A stretch of 34,681 bases of DNA, taken from assembly GCA_002395525.1 (NCBI GenBank), contig DGXE01000052.1, forward strand, positions 1 to 34,681, written 5' to 3'. Positions 14,517 through 22,691 of this stretch are shown piece after piece. Under the pieces are notes generated by a model, which was given only the letters and a program-made list of their open reading frames with translations, had not been told where the DNA came from and ran no database searches. This DNA comes from Ruminococcus sp. UBA4240. GTDB taxonomy: Bacteria; Bacillota; Clostridia; Oscillospirales; Ruminococcaceae. The position numbers and the translations under genes are program-made. Position 1 is the first letter of the stretch. Each line of letters starts with the position of its first letter.

Positions 14517-15331
14517 TCCTTGCCGCCCCCGATCAGTCTGAAATAGTAGTCCTCCAGAGTGGAACGCTCCTCTACCTCACGCAGGATGTGCACACCGTTT
14601 TCGGAGAGCACCTGCTTTGCCCTTGCAAGGTCGTCCACCGCTATCTCGATCACATTTTCCTTTTCCTTCAGGTCATCCTGACTTATCTCACGGACAATGA
14701 CACCCTCATTCACGATGCCGAATCTGTCGGCAGTGTGTTCAAGCTCCCCCAGTATATGGGAGGACACTATTACAGTCATGCCGTATTCATCACGCAGGCG
14801 TTTGCACATATGCCGCACATCCGCAATGCCCTGGGGGTCGAGGCCGTTTGTAGGCTCATCAAGGATAAGAAGCTCCGGGTTCCCGAGTATGGCGTTTGCA
14901 ATGCCAAGTCTCTGTGTCATGCCCAGAGAGAAGGACTTGAAGGGCTTTTTGCTGTTTTCAAGCCCTACCACCTCCAGCACCCTTTCTATCTCCTTTTTTA
15001 TCTGTCTGACGGGTATGCCCTTCACACGGGCATAGTATTCAAGGTTTTCCTTTGCGGAAAGATAGCCGTAGAACTTAGCCCCCACAAGGAAGCCTATCTT
15101 CTGCCTTGCCTCACGGGTGCTCTTTGCATCCGTGCTGCCAAAGAGGGATACTGTGCCGTCATTCATCTCCGAAAGGCCGAGTATCATCTTGAATATGGTG
15201 GTCTTTCCGGCGCCGTTCTTACCCACAAGGCCGTAAATATCCCCCCTGTTCACCTGCATATCGACACCCCTGAGCACCTCATGGCTGCCGTAGCGCTTTA
15301 CCACACCGCTGAGCTTTAATACATCGTCCAT
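14513..15331 (-). CDS. ABC transporter ATP-binding protein (BcrA-like)
   Basis: From the ATG at 15331 (AAGGAG seven bases upstream) the protein has 272 residues. It has Walker A GKNGAGKTT (38-46), a Q-loop region GFLVG, a signature FSLGMTQRLGIANA that is the divergent form found in the BcrA/NatA group, Walker B LLILDEPTNGLDP and an H-loop VSSHIL. The C-terminal ~60 residues are the family's accessory tail. It powers export through the two downstream permeases. An in-frame start at 15361 would overlap the metallopeptidase stop and has no better ribosome site. The gene follows the M13 peptidase by 23 bases, so the four genes probably form one operon. Export of a peptide, or resistance to one, is the usual role of such sets; the cargo here is unknown. 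Confidence 0.9.
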   Translation of the reverse strand: MDDVLKLSGVVKRYGSHEVLRGVDMQVNRGDIYGLVGKNGAGKTTIFKMILGLSEMNDGTVSLFGSTDAKSTREARQKIGFLVGAKFYGYLSAKENLEYYARVKGIPVRQIKKEIERVLEVVGLENSKKPFKSFSLGMTQRLGIANAILGNPELLILDEPTNGLDPQGIADVRHMCKRLRDEYGMTVIVSSHILGELEHTADRFGIVNEGVIVREISQDDLKEKENVIEIAVDDLARAKQVLSENGVHILREVEERSTLEDYYFRLIGGGKE

Positions 15332-15354
15332 CGTAGTTCTCCTTGTCCTAAAAG

Positions 15355-17400
15355 CTACCATATCCTTACACGCTTGTCGGGAGCGGTGTACATACCGTCC
15401 CCCTCCTGCACGCCGTAGGTCTCGTAAAATTCGTCAAACTGAGTGAGCACCGCATTTATCCTGAGATATGCCAGCGGATGCTCGTCCGAGGCAAAGTAGT
15501 ATCTTTCCTCGTCAAGGCTGCGGCTTATCTGCCATGATTCAGCCACGCTGCGGAAGTACCTGTCGTAGTCAAAGCCCTCAATGTCCTTTGCCACAGACAG
15601 TCCCAGGCGGATACCCCCCATATCTGCTATGGCCTCCGGAGTGACACGGCTGCCCTGATATATGCCGCAGTTGTCATAGGGGTGCATACTTGAGAAGTAG
15701 TGCCCCACATCGGAGGACATATCGGAAAAAGCCGCCTGATCCTCCAGAGGCAGCCACATATTCTTCAGCCCCTGACCGTCATATTCCACGCCGTTTATAT
15801 CGAAACCGTGGGTGATCTCATGGCCTACCACATAGCCCAGGTGACCCAGAAGCTCCTCGTCGGTCATGCCGTCGTGGTACATGGGATCCACCACAATGCC
15901 TGCAAAGATATAAATGCCGTTATTGCCGGGCATATACACGGAATTGCACTGCATGGTGTTCAAAGTCACATATCTTGGATCCCACACGTTTATATCATAG
16001 GGGGAGGAGAGGCGGGCGGCGGTGTTAAAGCATTCAAACCGCTTCACATCCGCATATGCCCTGACAAAGCTGCCGCCCTGTGCCTTGGATGTGATGTTGA
16101 GCCCTGAATAGTCCGCCAGATCCCAGTCCATATCAATAACATGGACACGCATGGCATCCAGCTTTTCATGGGCGGCTGCCTTCCCCTGGTCACTGAGCCA
16201 CTCCTGTTCGTCTATCACGATGCCGAACTTTGCGATGAGATCCTTTGTCATGTCCCAGAGCCTTGTTCGTGCCTCATCGGTGATGTATGTGCCGCAGTAA
16301 AGCTGGGCACAGGGGGCGCTCATGGCGGTGCAGTTTATAAAGGTGTCTATGCGGTCGTATTTGCCCATTATCTCCTCCTCAAACATGGGAGGCTCCTCGC
16401 TTATATAGGTAAGGGGCTCTGTGACCGCTGCAATCTTATCCATGTTTGCACTGTCAAGGCAGATGTACAGCTCCTCCAGATAGCGGCATATGAGAAAGTC
16501 ACGCACCTTGTCCGGGTGGGCGGTGCAGAAGCTGTCAGCCTTTTTCACCAGCCCCTTGTCGGGAACAAAGCTGTCAAGGGAGCCGTAGCCCCAGCTGTCA
16601 AGGAACTGAAGGGTGGGATAGCCCTTGTCAAGCTCATCCAGAGCCTCACGGGTGACGGTGAAGGTATCCTCCGTGCCTGCAAGGGGAACGGTGTTTTCAG
16701 CCAGGAACTTCTCCGTTTCGTAGCAGTTGAGTATGACCTTCTTTGCTCCCGCCGCATCGTAGCCCACATTTGTGAGCAGATGTTCCATGAGCCTGTCATT
16801 GAGCAGCTTGTCCTCATATTCGGAGGCAGTCATATTCGTGTACATGGACTGAGAAAGGGATGTCTCCGGGCCCATGAGCAACACCATATACCTTGTGGGG
16901 TCATTTTTAGAGCGGATCGCCTCATAGGGCACAAGAAGGCCGTATCCCAGGGGGTTGCGCTCAGGGTCGCAGATGAAGGAGTACAGCTCCTGTGTACTGT
17001 GGATGGAGCCGATGTCATCCGTGAACTCCTTCAGTGGCGCATAGCCCTGTGCGGCGGCATACTCATCGTCGTACATAAGCTCACAGTATTTGGCAAGCTC
17101 ATCGGCGCCCTTGCTGCCCCCTATCTCCCCGTGGAGCATCTCATCCACACGCAGAGTGAGGTTTGCAATGGTGGCAATAACACCTCCTGCCCTTTCACCG
17201 GAGCGGATGAAATCATAGTTTGCATATGCGGCAAAATCGTCCTGAGGACGTATCTCCCCGCCTGTGGGGACAAGCTCCGCCACATCCGAATCCACCCACT
17301 GAGGAGCGGAGCCAAATGCAGAGGACAGCCCCTGTCCGGAGCCGCAGCCTGTGAGCAGCAGGAGCGCACACGCCCCTGCGGCAATACGTTTACTTATCAT
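15355..17400 (-). CDS. M13 family zinc metallopeptidase, lipoprotein
   Basis: The 681-residue protein begins with a lipoprotein signal peptide (LLLLTGC, lipid-modified C19) and a short Gly/Ser linker, so it is anchored on the outer face of the membrane. The N-terminal two thirds form the M13 lobe that restricts substrate size. The catalytic motif is HEITH (H527, E528, H531); the third ligand is E589 in PEAIADMGG, and the substrate-binding NSVYMPGNNGIYIFAG precedes them. The protein ends RVRIW, matching the family's conserved C-terminal tryptophan. Relatives (PepO, neprilysin) cut short peptides. Sitting upstream of a peptide-type ABC exporter, it may degrade or process an extracellular peptide; this is inference. 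The start has GAGG upstream. Confidence 0.9.
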   Translation of the reverse strand: MISKRIAAGACALLLLTGCGSGQGLSSAFGSAPQWVDSDVAELVPTGGEIRPQDDFAAYANYDFIRSGERAGGVIATIANLTLRVDEMLHGEIGGSKGADELAKYCELMYDDEYAAAQGYAPLKEFTDDIGSIHSTQELYSFICDPERNPLGYGLLVPYEAIRSKNDPTRYMVLLMGPETSLSQSMYTNMTASEYEDKLLNDRLMEHLLTNVGYDAAGAKKVILNCYETEKFLAENTVPLAGTEDTFTVTREALDELDKGYPTLQFLDSWGYGSLDSFVPDKGLVKKADSFCTAHPDKVRDFLICRYLEELYICLDSANMDKIAAVTEPLTYISEEPPMFEEEIMGKYDRIDTFINCTAMSAPCAQLYCGTYITDEARTRLWDMTKDLIAKFGIVIDEQEWLSDQGKAAAHEKLDAMRVHVIDMDWDLADYSGLNITSKAQGGSFVRAYADVKRFECFNTAARLSSPYDINVWDPRYVTLNTMQCNSVYMPGNNGIYIFAGIVVDPMYHDGMTDEELLGHLGYVVGHEITHGFDINGVEYDGQGLKNMWLPLEDQAAFSDMSSDVGHYFSSMHPYDNCGIYQGSRVTPEAIADMGGIRLGLSVAKDIEGFDYDRYFRSVAESWQISRSLDEERYYFASDEHPLAYLRINAVLTQFDEFYETYGVQEGDGMYTAPDKRVRIW

Positions 17401-17478
17401 ACCTTACCTCGAAAAATAGCCTGCGCCGCTTATTACTGATGTCAAACGGGCAGGCGGTCTGTTTTCTTCCCGTTCTGG

Positions 17479-17910
17479 TCATTCCTCCGAATGATCGGCT
17501 CTGTACTGGTCATAAGCCTTGGTGCTGAAATAGTCATCCAGCTCGGCGGCTGAAATGACATATCCGGAGGATGTCTTCACGTACTCGTTTATATCCCCCG
17601 ATTTAATGGCATCCGTAATGTCTCCCTTGTCTACGGAGAGATATGCGGCTGCCTCCTCTTCGGTGAAATAGCGCTTTTCAGCCCCTGTCTTAATGCTCAG
17701 GTTCGAGGGAGCCGTATAGGATGAGGTGAAGGTCTGCCCCTCCACTGCCGCACACAGCTTCTTTACAGAGCTGCTGACCGTGGATGCGGCTATGATGATG
17801 CATATGCCCAGAATGAGAGCCGCTATGATAACAGCCCCTCCCATGCCGGGGCGGATATTCATCTGTCCGCTGCGTGAAGTGCCTGTCCGCTGCTGATTTA
17901 CATTTGCCAT
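17479..17910 (-). CDS. Membrane-anchored protein with excisionase-type helix-turn-helix domain
   Basis: From the ATG at 17910 (GAGGGG upstream) the protein has 143 residues. A short polar N-terminus is followed by one membrane span (AVIIAALILGICIIIAAS, residues ~27-44). A linker follows, then a C-terminal domain YFTEEEAAAYLSVDKGDITDA with the pattern of MerR/excisionase-like helix-turn-helix modules (HTH_17), ending DDYFSTKAYDQYRAD. Such a domain behind a membrane anchor could bind DNA near the membrane or serve as a protein-binding module. An upstream in-frame ATG at 17961 lacks a ribosome site and is close to the -10 box. It has its own promoter; its link to the M13-ABC operon, 78 bases downstream, is uncertain. 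Confidence 0.6.
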   Translation of the reverse strand: MANVNQQRTGTSRSGQMNIRPGMGGAVIIAALILGICIIIAASTVSSSVKKLCAAVEGQTFTSSYTAPSNLSIKTGAEKRYFTEEEAAAYLSVDKGDITDAIKSGDINEYVKTSSGYVISAAELDDYFSTKAYDQYRADHSEE

Positions 17911-17969
17911 TGTCCATTTCCCCTCTTCTTGAGTTATACAGCCTGTGCGCTGATGCTGCATTCAACACA

Positions 17970-17998
17970 ATTATATACCATAAAAGTCATATCGTCAA
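17970..17998 (-). promoter_or_regulatory. Promoter of the membrane helix-turn-helix gene
   Basis: On the minus strand TTGACG (17993-17998), 17-base spacer, perfect TATAAT (17970-17975). The start near 17963 leaves a ~53-nt leader before the ATG at 17910 and excludes the ATG at 17961. Confidence 0.75.
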
Positions 17999-18095
17999 GT
18001 GGAGAATGAAATTTTTTTACAGCTGTCCATATATGCCCGGTACAACGGCTTTTGTGTACACTCTTTACAATTTGGTAAAAATTTTTAAAAAGCCC

Positions 18096-18124
18096 TTTAC
18101 TTTTATAATTTAGTGTGTTAAAAT
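18096..18124 (+). promoter_or_regulatory. Promoter of the YerC/TrpR-like gene
   Basis: TTTACT (18096-18101), 17-base spacer and TAAAAT (18119-18124). The predicted start near 18131 falls right at an in-frame ATG at 18132, so that ATG could only be used leaderless; this supports the TTG start at 18162. Confidence 0.55.
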
Positions 18125-18161
18125 AGAAAGGATGAATTTTCTCATAAAGGGGATGAAACGA

Positions 18162-18467
18162 TTGAAGCAGGGAAATACAGACTTCTCTCTCCTGTATGAT
18201 GCTCTTCTGTGCCTTGGATCTCGTGAGGAATGTGCGGCATTTCTTGATGACCTGTGCACCGCATCCGAGATAAGCTCCATAAACCAGAGGCTGGTAGTGG
18301 CAAAGATGCTTTCCGAGGGGAAGATATACAACGAGATATCCATGACAACAGGCGCCTCCACTGCCACCATATCAAGGGTAAAGAGGACCCTTGAGAGCAA
18401 GTACAGCGGCGACGGCTACCGCATCATACTCCCGAGGCTGGCAGACAGCGAAAAAGAGGCAGAGTAA
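18162..18467 (+). CDS. YerC/YecD family TrpR-like DNA-binding protein
   Basis: The product of about 101 residues is all-helical. It shows the family core LCTASEISSINQRLVVAKMLSEG followed by the helix-turn-helix YNEISMTTGASTATISRVKRTL, as in the TrpR superfamily. The family is small, cytoplasmic and presumed to regulate transcription; ligand and targets are unknown. I chose the TTG at 18162 because AAAGGGG precedes it at good distance. In-frame ATGs at 18132 and 18153 touch purine runs that are too close, and the first coincides with the predicted transcription start. The stop overlaps the methyltransferase start (TAATG), so the two are translationally coupled. Confidence 0.85.
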   Translation: MKQGNTDFSLLYDALLCLGSREECAAFLDDLCTASEISSINQRLVVAKMLSEGKIYNEISMTTGASTATISRVKRTLESKYSGDGYRIILPRLADSEKEAE

Positions 18468-19207
18468 TGTACACACACTTTGCGGATGTATATGATATGC
18501 TCATGGCGGATGTGCCCTACAAGGATATAGCGGCGCTGTACCGGCAGCTTATAGTGCAGTACTGCCCCGATGGGAAGGTGCTGTGCGACCTTGCCTGCGG
18601 TACAGGCACCCTTACACGGCTCTTAGCCCCCGGCTTTGACAGCGTTACAGGGACGGACATATCCCCTGAGATGCTGAACGTGGCATGGAACAAGGGTAAT
18701 GACGGCATAGCCTTTGTGCAGCAGGACATGAGGGAGCTGTATCTCCCATATGCCGCAGATGTCATCACCTGCACCTTAGACGGGCTGTGTCACCTTGACA
18801 GCCTTGCAGACATCTCCATGACCTTTTCCGCAGCGGCTGAGAATCTGGCGCAGGGCGGGCTATTCATCTTTGACATGAACACCCCCTTGAAGCACAGAGA
18901 GCTGCTCTCCGGTGAGACCTTCGTCTATGACATGGAGGATGTATACTGCGTATGGCAGAATTCCGAATGTTACGGCGAGGACAGCAGGGTGGATATGTGT
19001 CTTGACATCTTCGCACGTCAAGGGGATGTGTGGGAGCGCAGCACAGAGGAGCTTTCCGAGATAACATTCGAGCAGGAGGTCATCACATCCCTTTTAAAGC
19101 GCACAGGCTTTGAGGTCTGCGCCTGCTGTGACGGCTTCACCAACAGGGCGGCTGACGGGGACAGCCTGCGCATCACATATGCCGCAAGGCTTTCAGAAAA
19201 TACATAA
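18467..19207 (+). CDS. Class I SAM-dependent methyltransferase
   Basis: The 246-residue protein has motif I VLCDLACGTGTLTRLL (38-53), the acidic end of strand 2 in VTGTDISPEML, and motif II/III features QQDMRELYLP and FIFDMNTPLKHREL. It belongs to the YqeM-like group of small-molecule or uncharacterised methyltransferases found across Firmicutes; the substrate is not evident. It is coupled to the upstream TrpR-like gene (overlapping TAATG) and sits 9 bases before the Hsp33 gene, so the unit probably continues through hslO and ddl. A pair of cysteines (CACCDGF) near residues 226-229 is unusual but has no obvious role. Confidence 0.85.
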   Translation: MYTHFADVYDMLMADVPYKDIAALYRQLIVQYCPDGKVLCDLACGTGTLTRLLAPGFDSVTGTDISPEMLNVAWNKGNDGIAFVQQDMRELYLPYAADVITCTLDGLCHLDSLADISMTFSAAAENLAQGGLFIFDMNTPLKHRELLSGETFVYDMEDVYCVWQNSECYGEDSRVDMCLDIFARQGDVWERSTEELSEITFEQEVITSLLKRTGFEVCACCDGFTNRAADGDSLRITYAARLSENT

Positions 19208-19216
19208 GAGGAAGAT

Positions 19217-20101
19217 ATGGCAAATACAGTCAGAGTATTATCCCATGACGGCGCCGCAGTCTGCACCGCCATGGACGCACTTGACATAGTATCCGAGATA
19301 GAAAGGATACACACCACCTCAGCAGTGGTGACAGCAGCCCTGGGGCGGCTGTCCATCGGAGCAGCCCTTATGGGCATAGGTCTTAAGGGGCGGGACGACT
19401 CCCTGACCCTGCGCCTGAACGGGGGCGGCCCTGCCGGGGCGCTCATCGCCGTGGCAGACGGCATGGGCAATGTAAAAAGCTACGTGCAGAACCCTGTTGT
19501 GGAGATACCACTCAATGCAAAGGGCAAGCTTGACGTGGCGGGAGCCGTGGGCACAGACGGGATCTTAAGCGTGGTAAAGGATCTGGGGCTCAAGGAGCCC
19601 TATTCCGGGCAGATACCCATAACCTCCGGGGAGATAGCCGAGGATATCGCCGCCTATTATGCATACTCCGAGCAGATACCCACCGTATGCGGTCTGGGGG
19701 TGCTGGTAAACCCGGATCTAACGGTAAAGGCGGCAGGGGGATTTCTGGTACAGCTGCTGCCCCTTGCCCCGGATGATGTAATAGACCGCATAGAGGCAAA
19801 TGTAAAGGCTCTCCCCTCCGTGACACAGATGCTCACCTCCGGCTACGATGCCGAAAAGATGGCAAAGGCTGTGCTTGAGGGTCTTGACCCCGAAATCATA
19901 GACACATTCACCTCCTCCTACAAGTGCGACTGCTCACGGGAGCGGGTGGAGAAGGCGCTCATATCCTTAGGGCGTGATGAGCTTGCCGATATGGCTAAGG
20001 AAGAAAAGACGGAGATATGCTGTCACTTCTGTGACAAAAAATACGTGTTCACATCAAAAGAGATACAGAGCTTGGCATCAAAAGCAACTATACAGGAGTA
20101 A
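19217..20101 (+). CDS. hslO: Hsp33 redox-regulated chaperone
   Basis: The 294-residue protein matches Hsp33 along its length. The N-terminal domain has LRLNGGGPAGALIAVADGMGNVKSYV, the linker follows, and the C-terminal zinc site comprises C237-x-C239 (KCDCSRE) and C269-x-x-C272 (CHFC). In Hsp33 these four thiolates hold zinc when reduced and form disulfides under oxidative stress and heat, switching on holdase activity. An extra C268 lies right beside the CxxC pair. GAGGAAG precedes the ATG. It is followed at four bases by ddl, whose AGGAG lies in the hslO stop region. Confidence 0.95.
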   Translation: MANTVRVLSHDGAAVCTAMDALDIVSEIERIHTTSAVVTAALGRLSIGAALMGIGLKGRDDSLTLRLNGGGPAGALIAVADGMGNVKSYVQNPVVEIPLNAKGKLDVAGAVGTDGILSVVKDLGLKEPYSGQIPITSGEIAEDIAAYYAYSEQIPTVCGLGVLVNPDLTVKAAGGFLVQLLPLAPDDVIDRIEANVKALPSVTQMLTSGYDAEKMAKAVLEGLDPEIIDTFTSSYKCDCSRERVEKALISLGRDELADMAKEEKTEICCHFCDKKYVFTSKEIQSLASKATIQE

Positions 20102-20105
20102 GATC

Positions 20106-21173
20106 ATGGCTAAAAAGAAGATCGCAGTCATATTCGGTGGTATGTCCAACGAACATGACATTTCACTTATATCCGCATCAAACGTTATAAACAACCTTGA
20201 CAAGTCAAAGTACGAGGTCATACCCATCGGCATCACCCGCAAGGGGCGCTGGTACTTCTTTCCCGGCGATGTGGAGGAGATAAAGCAGGACACATGGGAG
20301 ATAAACACGGACAACGTGCCTGCCGCCATACTCCCCGACCCTCTGTACAGGGGCATTGCCACCCTGACAGGCAATGAGATAAACATAATCAAGGTGGACT
20401 GCGTGTTCCCCGTGCTCCACGGCAAATACGGAGAGGACGGCACCATACAGGGGCTGCTTGACATGGCAAAGATCCCCTATGTGGGCTGCGGCTGCTTTGC
20501 CTCCGCCGCCTGTATGGACAAGGAGTTCGCCCATGTGATATGCGAATACCACGGCATCCGCATGGCACGGTACAGGAGCATACTCCAGAAGGATCTGGGG
20601 AACCTTGACAGCATATGTGACCGGATCGTGGATGAGCTGGACTTCCCCCTCTTTGTAAAGCCCGCCTGCAGCGGCTCCTCAGTGGGAGTGAACAAGGCCA
20701 CCCGCTTTGAAGACCTTAAAAACGCCATAAAATTCGCCTTCACCCATGACAAGAAGGTCATAGTGGAGGAATACATCAAGGGGCGTGAGATCGAGTGTGC
20801 AGTGCTGGGGAGCGAGAACCCCTTCTCCTCCGAGCCGGGTGAGATCGTTTCCTGCAACGACTTCTACGACTATGATGCAAAGTACATCATGGGCACATCA
20901 AGGCTTGCCATACCTGCGGACATATCCCCGGCTGCCGCAAAGGAGCTGAAGGACACTGCCGTAAAGGCATTCAAGGTGTTAGGGTGCTTCGGGCTGTCAA
21001 GGGTGGATTTCTTCCTTGCTGACAATGACACGGTATATTTAAACGAGATAAACACCATGCCGGGCTTTACCTCCATCAGTATGTACCCAAAGCTTATGGA
21101 GAACTTCGGCATAGGCTATTCCGAGCTTCTTGACAAGCTCATCGACCTTGCGGAAGAGAGAATAACAAGATAA
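20106..21173 (+). CDS. ddl: D-alanine--D-alanine ligase
   Basis: The 355-residue protein starts MAKKKIAVIFGGMSNEHDISLISA, the Ddl N-terminal signature. It continues with FPVLHGKYGEDGTIQG, FVKPACSGSSVGVNK (ATP-grasp), KGREIECAVLG, and LSRVDFFL...YLNEINTMPGFT, which supplies the Mg2+ ligands. The omega-loop FYDYDAKY keeps a tyrosine rather than the phenylalanine associated with D-Ala-D-Lac ligases, pointing to ordinary D-Ala-D-Ala production for peptidoglycan. The start is the ATG at 20106 with AGGAG overlapping the hslO stop; the frame is open further upstream but only as overlap with hslO. Its neighbours suggest a general cell-maintenance operon. Confidence 0.95.
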   Translation: MAKKKIAVIFGGMSNEHDISLISASNVINNLDKSKYEVIPIGITRKGRWYFFPGDVEEIKQDTWEINTDNVPAAILPDPLYRGIATLTGNEINIIKVDCVFPVLHGKYGEDGTIQGLLDMAKIPYVGCGCFASAACMDKEFAHVICEYHGIRMARYRSILQKDLGNLDSICDRIVDELDFPLFVKPACSGSSVGVNKATRFEDLKNAIKFAFTHDKKVIVEEYIKGREIECAVLGSENPFSSEPGEIVSCNDFYDYDAKYIMGTSRLAIPADISPAAAKELKDTAVKAFKVLGCFGLSRVDFFLADNDTVYLNEINTMPGFTSISMYPKLMENFGIGYSELLDKLIDLAEERITR

Positions 21174-21217
21174 CCGCACCGGCACACAAGATACACAACT
21201 TACAGACAGGTGTTTAT

Positions 21218-21811
21218 ATGAAGCTGATGTTTGCATCCGATATACACGGCTCTCTTGGGGGCTGCAGGGCGGTGTTTGACCGCTTTGAGGCTGAAAAGCC
21301 CGAAAAGCTCATACTCCTTGGGGATCTGCTCTATCACGGTCCGAGAAACAACGTGCCGGAGGACTATGCCCCGGTACAGGTAACGGAGCTGCTCAACGCC
21401 CATGCAAGGGATCTGCTCTGCGTGCGGGGCAACTGCGATGCGGAGGTGGACCAGATGGTGCTCTCCTTCCCCATTATGTCAGACAGCCTTGTGCTGTGGC
21501 TGCGGGAGCCTCTTAAAAAGGATGATGACCTCACCGGGGACAGACATTCCCACATGGCATACTGCACCCACGGCCACCTGTGCGACCCGGAGGCTCTGCC
21601 CCTTATCAATCCGGGGGATATCGTCATATCGGGACACACCCATCTGTACAGGGCTGAAAAGAAAAACGGCATATACTATGTAAATACAGGATCCGTATCC
21701 CTGCCGAAGGGGGGCAATCCCCCCACCTATGCCACCTACAAAGACGGCGTATTCGAGATAAAGACCACCGATGGCCGTGGCATTGCAAGCCTTGTTATCA
21801 CCCGTGACTGA
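21218..21811 (+). CDS. yfcE: YfcE-type metallophosphodiesterase
   Basis: The 197-residue protein carries the full calcineurin-like phosphoesterase set: D8 and H10 (SDIHG), D36 (GDLLYHG), N72 (GNCD), H118 and H120 (THGH), H140 and H142 (GHTH). The YfcE/MJ0936 branch is recognised from the length and the FASDIHGSLGG start. E. coli YfcE hydrolyses phosphodiesters in vitro with Mn2+, but the natural substrate is unknown. ACAGGTG precedes the ATG. It lies 44 bases after ddl and 20 before the next gene, so it is likely in the same transcription unit. Confidence 0.92.
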   Translation: MKLMFASDIHGSLGGCRAVFDRFEAEKPEKLILLGDLLYHGPRNNVPEDYAPVQVTELLNAHARDLLCVRGNCDAEVDQMVLSFPIMSDSLVLWLREPLKKDDDLTGDRHSHMAYCTHGHLCDPEALPLINPGDIVISGHTHLYRAEKKNGIYYVNTGSVSLPKGGNPPTYATYKDGVFEIKTTDGRGIASLVITRD

Positions 21812-21831
21812 AACCCTTAAAGGAAAGACCT

Positions 21832-22641
21832 ATGAGCTATGATTATTCCTCCCTGCTTGTGGACAAGAAGACCGACGAGCGCTTCAACAGGCTTTACCGC
21901 AATGCCCTGAAGAAGAACGGCTTTGCCGTGGTCAGACGTCCCTCCGGGGATTATTATATCGTCACCGACGGTGAGAACGAGCTGGGCTTTGACATATCCA
22001 CTGAGAAATTCCTGTTTGCACGCTCCCGTGACGAATCCATTGCCGAAAAGCTGGTAAGGCGCACCGAGGGCGACTTTGATGCCCTTGACAGGCTTGTGTC
22101 CTTTACCAACGGACAGGAGTTCCTGCGTTACGTCATCATGCGTGAGGAGGAGATCTCCCCCTCCATGATCGCCGCACCTGTTTCCGCCAAGCTGCGCAAG
22201 GTCATGTGCTATTCCGGGGATGATGTCCATGCCCGCATACTTGACAGCACCTACCTTACCCGCTGGGACATTCCTGCACAGGTGATGTTCTCCGTGGCAG
22301 ACCGCAATCTGTCACGGCTTCTTGACAGCGTGAAAATGGATGTATCCGTAATAAGCGATGATATGCCCGTCAGATGCATAGAATTCACCACCCGCAATGC
22401 CTTTACAGCGGCGCTCATGACCTGCTCCGACTTCTACCCCTTTATGGTGCCAAAGCTTGGGAAGGTTTTCCTTGCCTGCGCCCCCTCAAAGGATTTCATG
22501 GTAGCAGTGTCGGATGTGAGCGGACATATGCTGGAAACTGTACGGGATGCCCTTAATGAGGAATTCCGCTTTGCCTCCACACCCCTTTCAACGGAGATGT
22601 TCAAATTCACCGGAGGCGGCTTCAAGGTGCTTGATGAATAG
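21832..22641 (+). CDS. Uncharacterised 269-residue cytoplasmic protein
   Basis: I do not recognise this family with confidence. The protein is soluble, with no signal peptide or membrane span. It starts MSYDYSSLLVDKKTDERFNRLYRNAL and has a mixed alpha/beta look. A segment SDFYPFMVPKLGKVFLACAPSKDFMVAVSDVSG near 197-230 recalls the DUF1444 (YtpQ) style of proteins in which a predicted measurement-like second half follows, but the match is weak. AAGGAAAG precedes the ATG. It lies 20 bases after the YfcE gene and 50 before the leucine-rich-repeat gene, inside a long same-strand run. No catalytic motif is evident. Confidence 0.7.
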   Translation: MSYDYSSLLVDKKTDERFNRLYRNALKKNGFAVVRRPSGDYYIVTDGENELGFDISTEKFLFARSRDESIAEKLVRRTEGDFDALDRLVSFTNGQEFLRYVIMREEEISPSMIAAPVSAKLRKVMCYSGDDVHARILDSTYLTRWDIPAQVMFSVADRNLSRLLDSVKMDVSVISDDMPVRCIEFTTRNAFTAALMTCSDFYPFMVPKLGKVFLACAPSKDFMVAVSDVSGHMLETVRDALNEEFRFASTPLSTEMFKFTGGGFKVLDE

Positions 22642-22691
22642 GCTGCCATGCCTTTTGCACACTGTATCCAATTGTCAGATGGGAGATTATT

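Noticed and set aside
13797..15331. Full lantibiotic immunity or biosynthesis cluster around the ABC genes
   Set aside because: No precursor peptide, LanB/C/M enzyme, or histidine kinase/response regulator is found nearby.
16141..17439. Long plus-strand frame of over 400 residues opposite the M13 peptidase
   Set aside because: It is the antisense shadow of a well-supported metallopeptidase with HEITH and lipobox; composition is unlike a natural protein and no ribosome site precedes it.
20106..21173. Vancomycin-resistance type D-Ala-D-Lac ligase
   Set aside because: The omega-loop FYDYDAKY keeps tyrosine and there are no vanH/vanX-like neighbours; it fits an ordinary Ddl.
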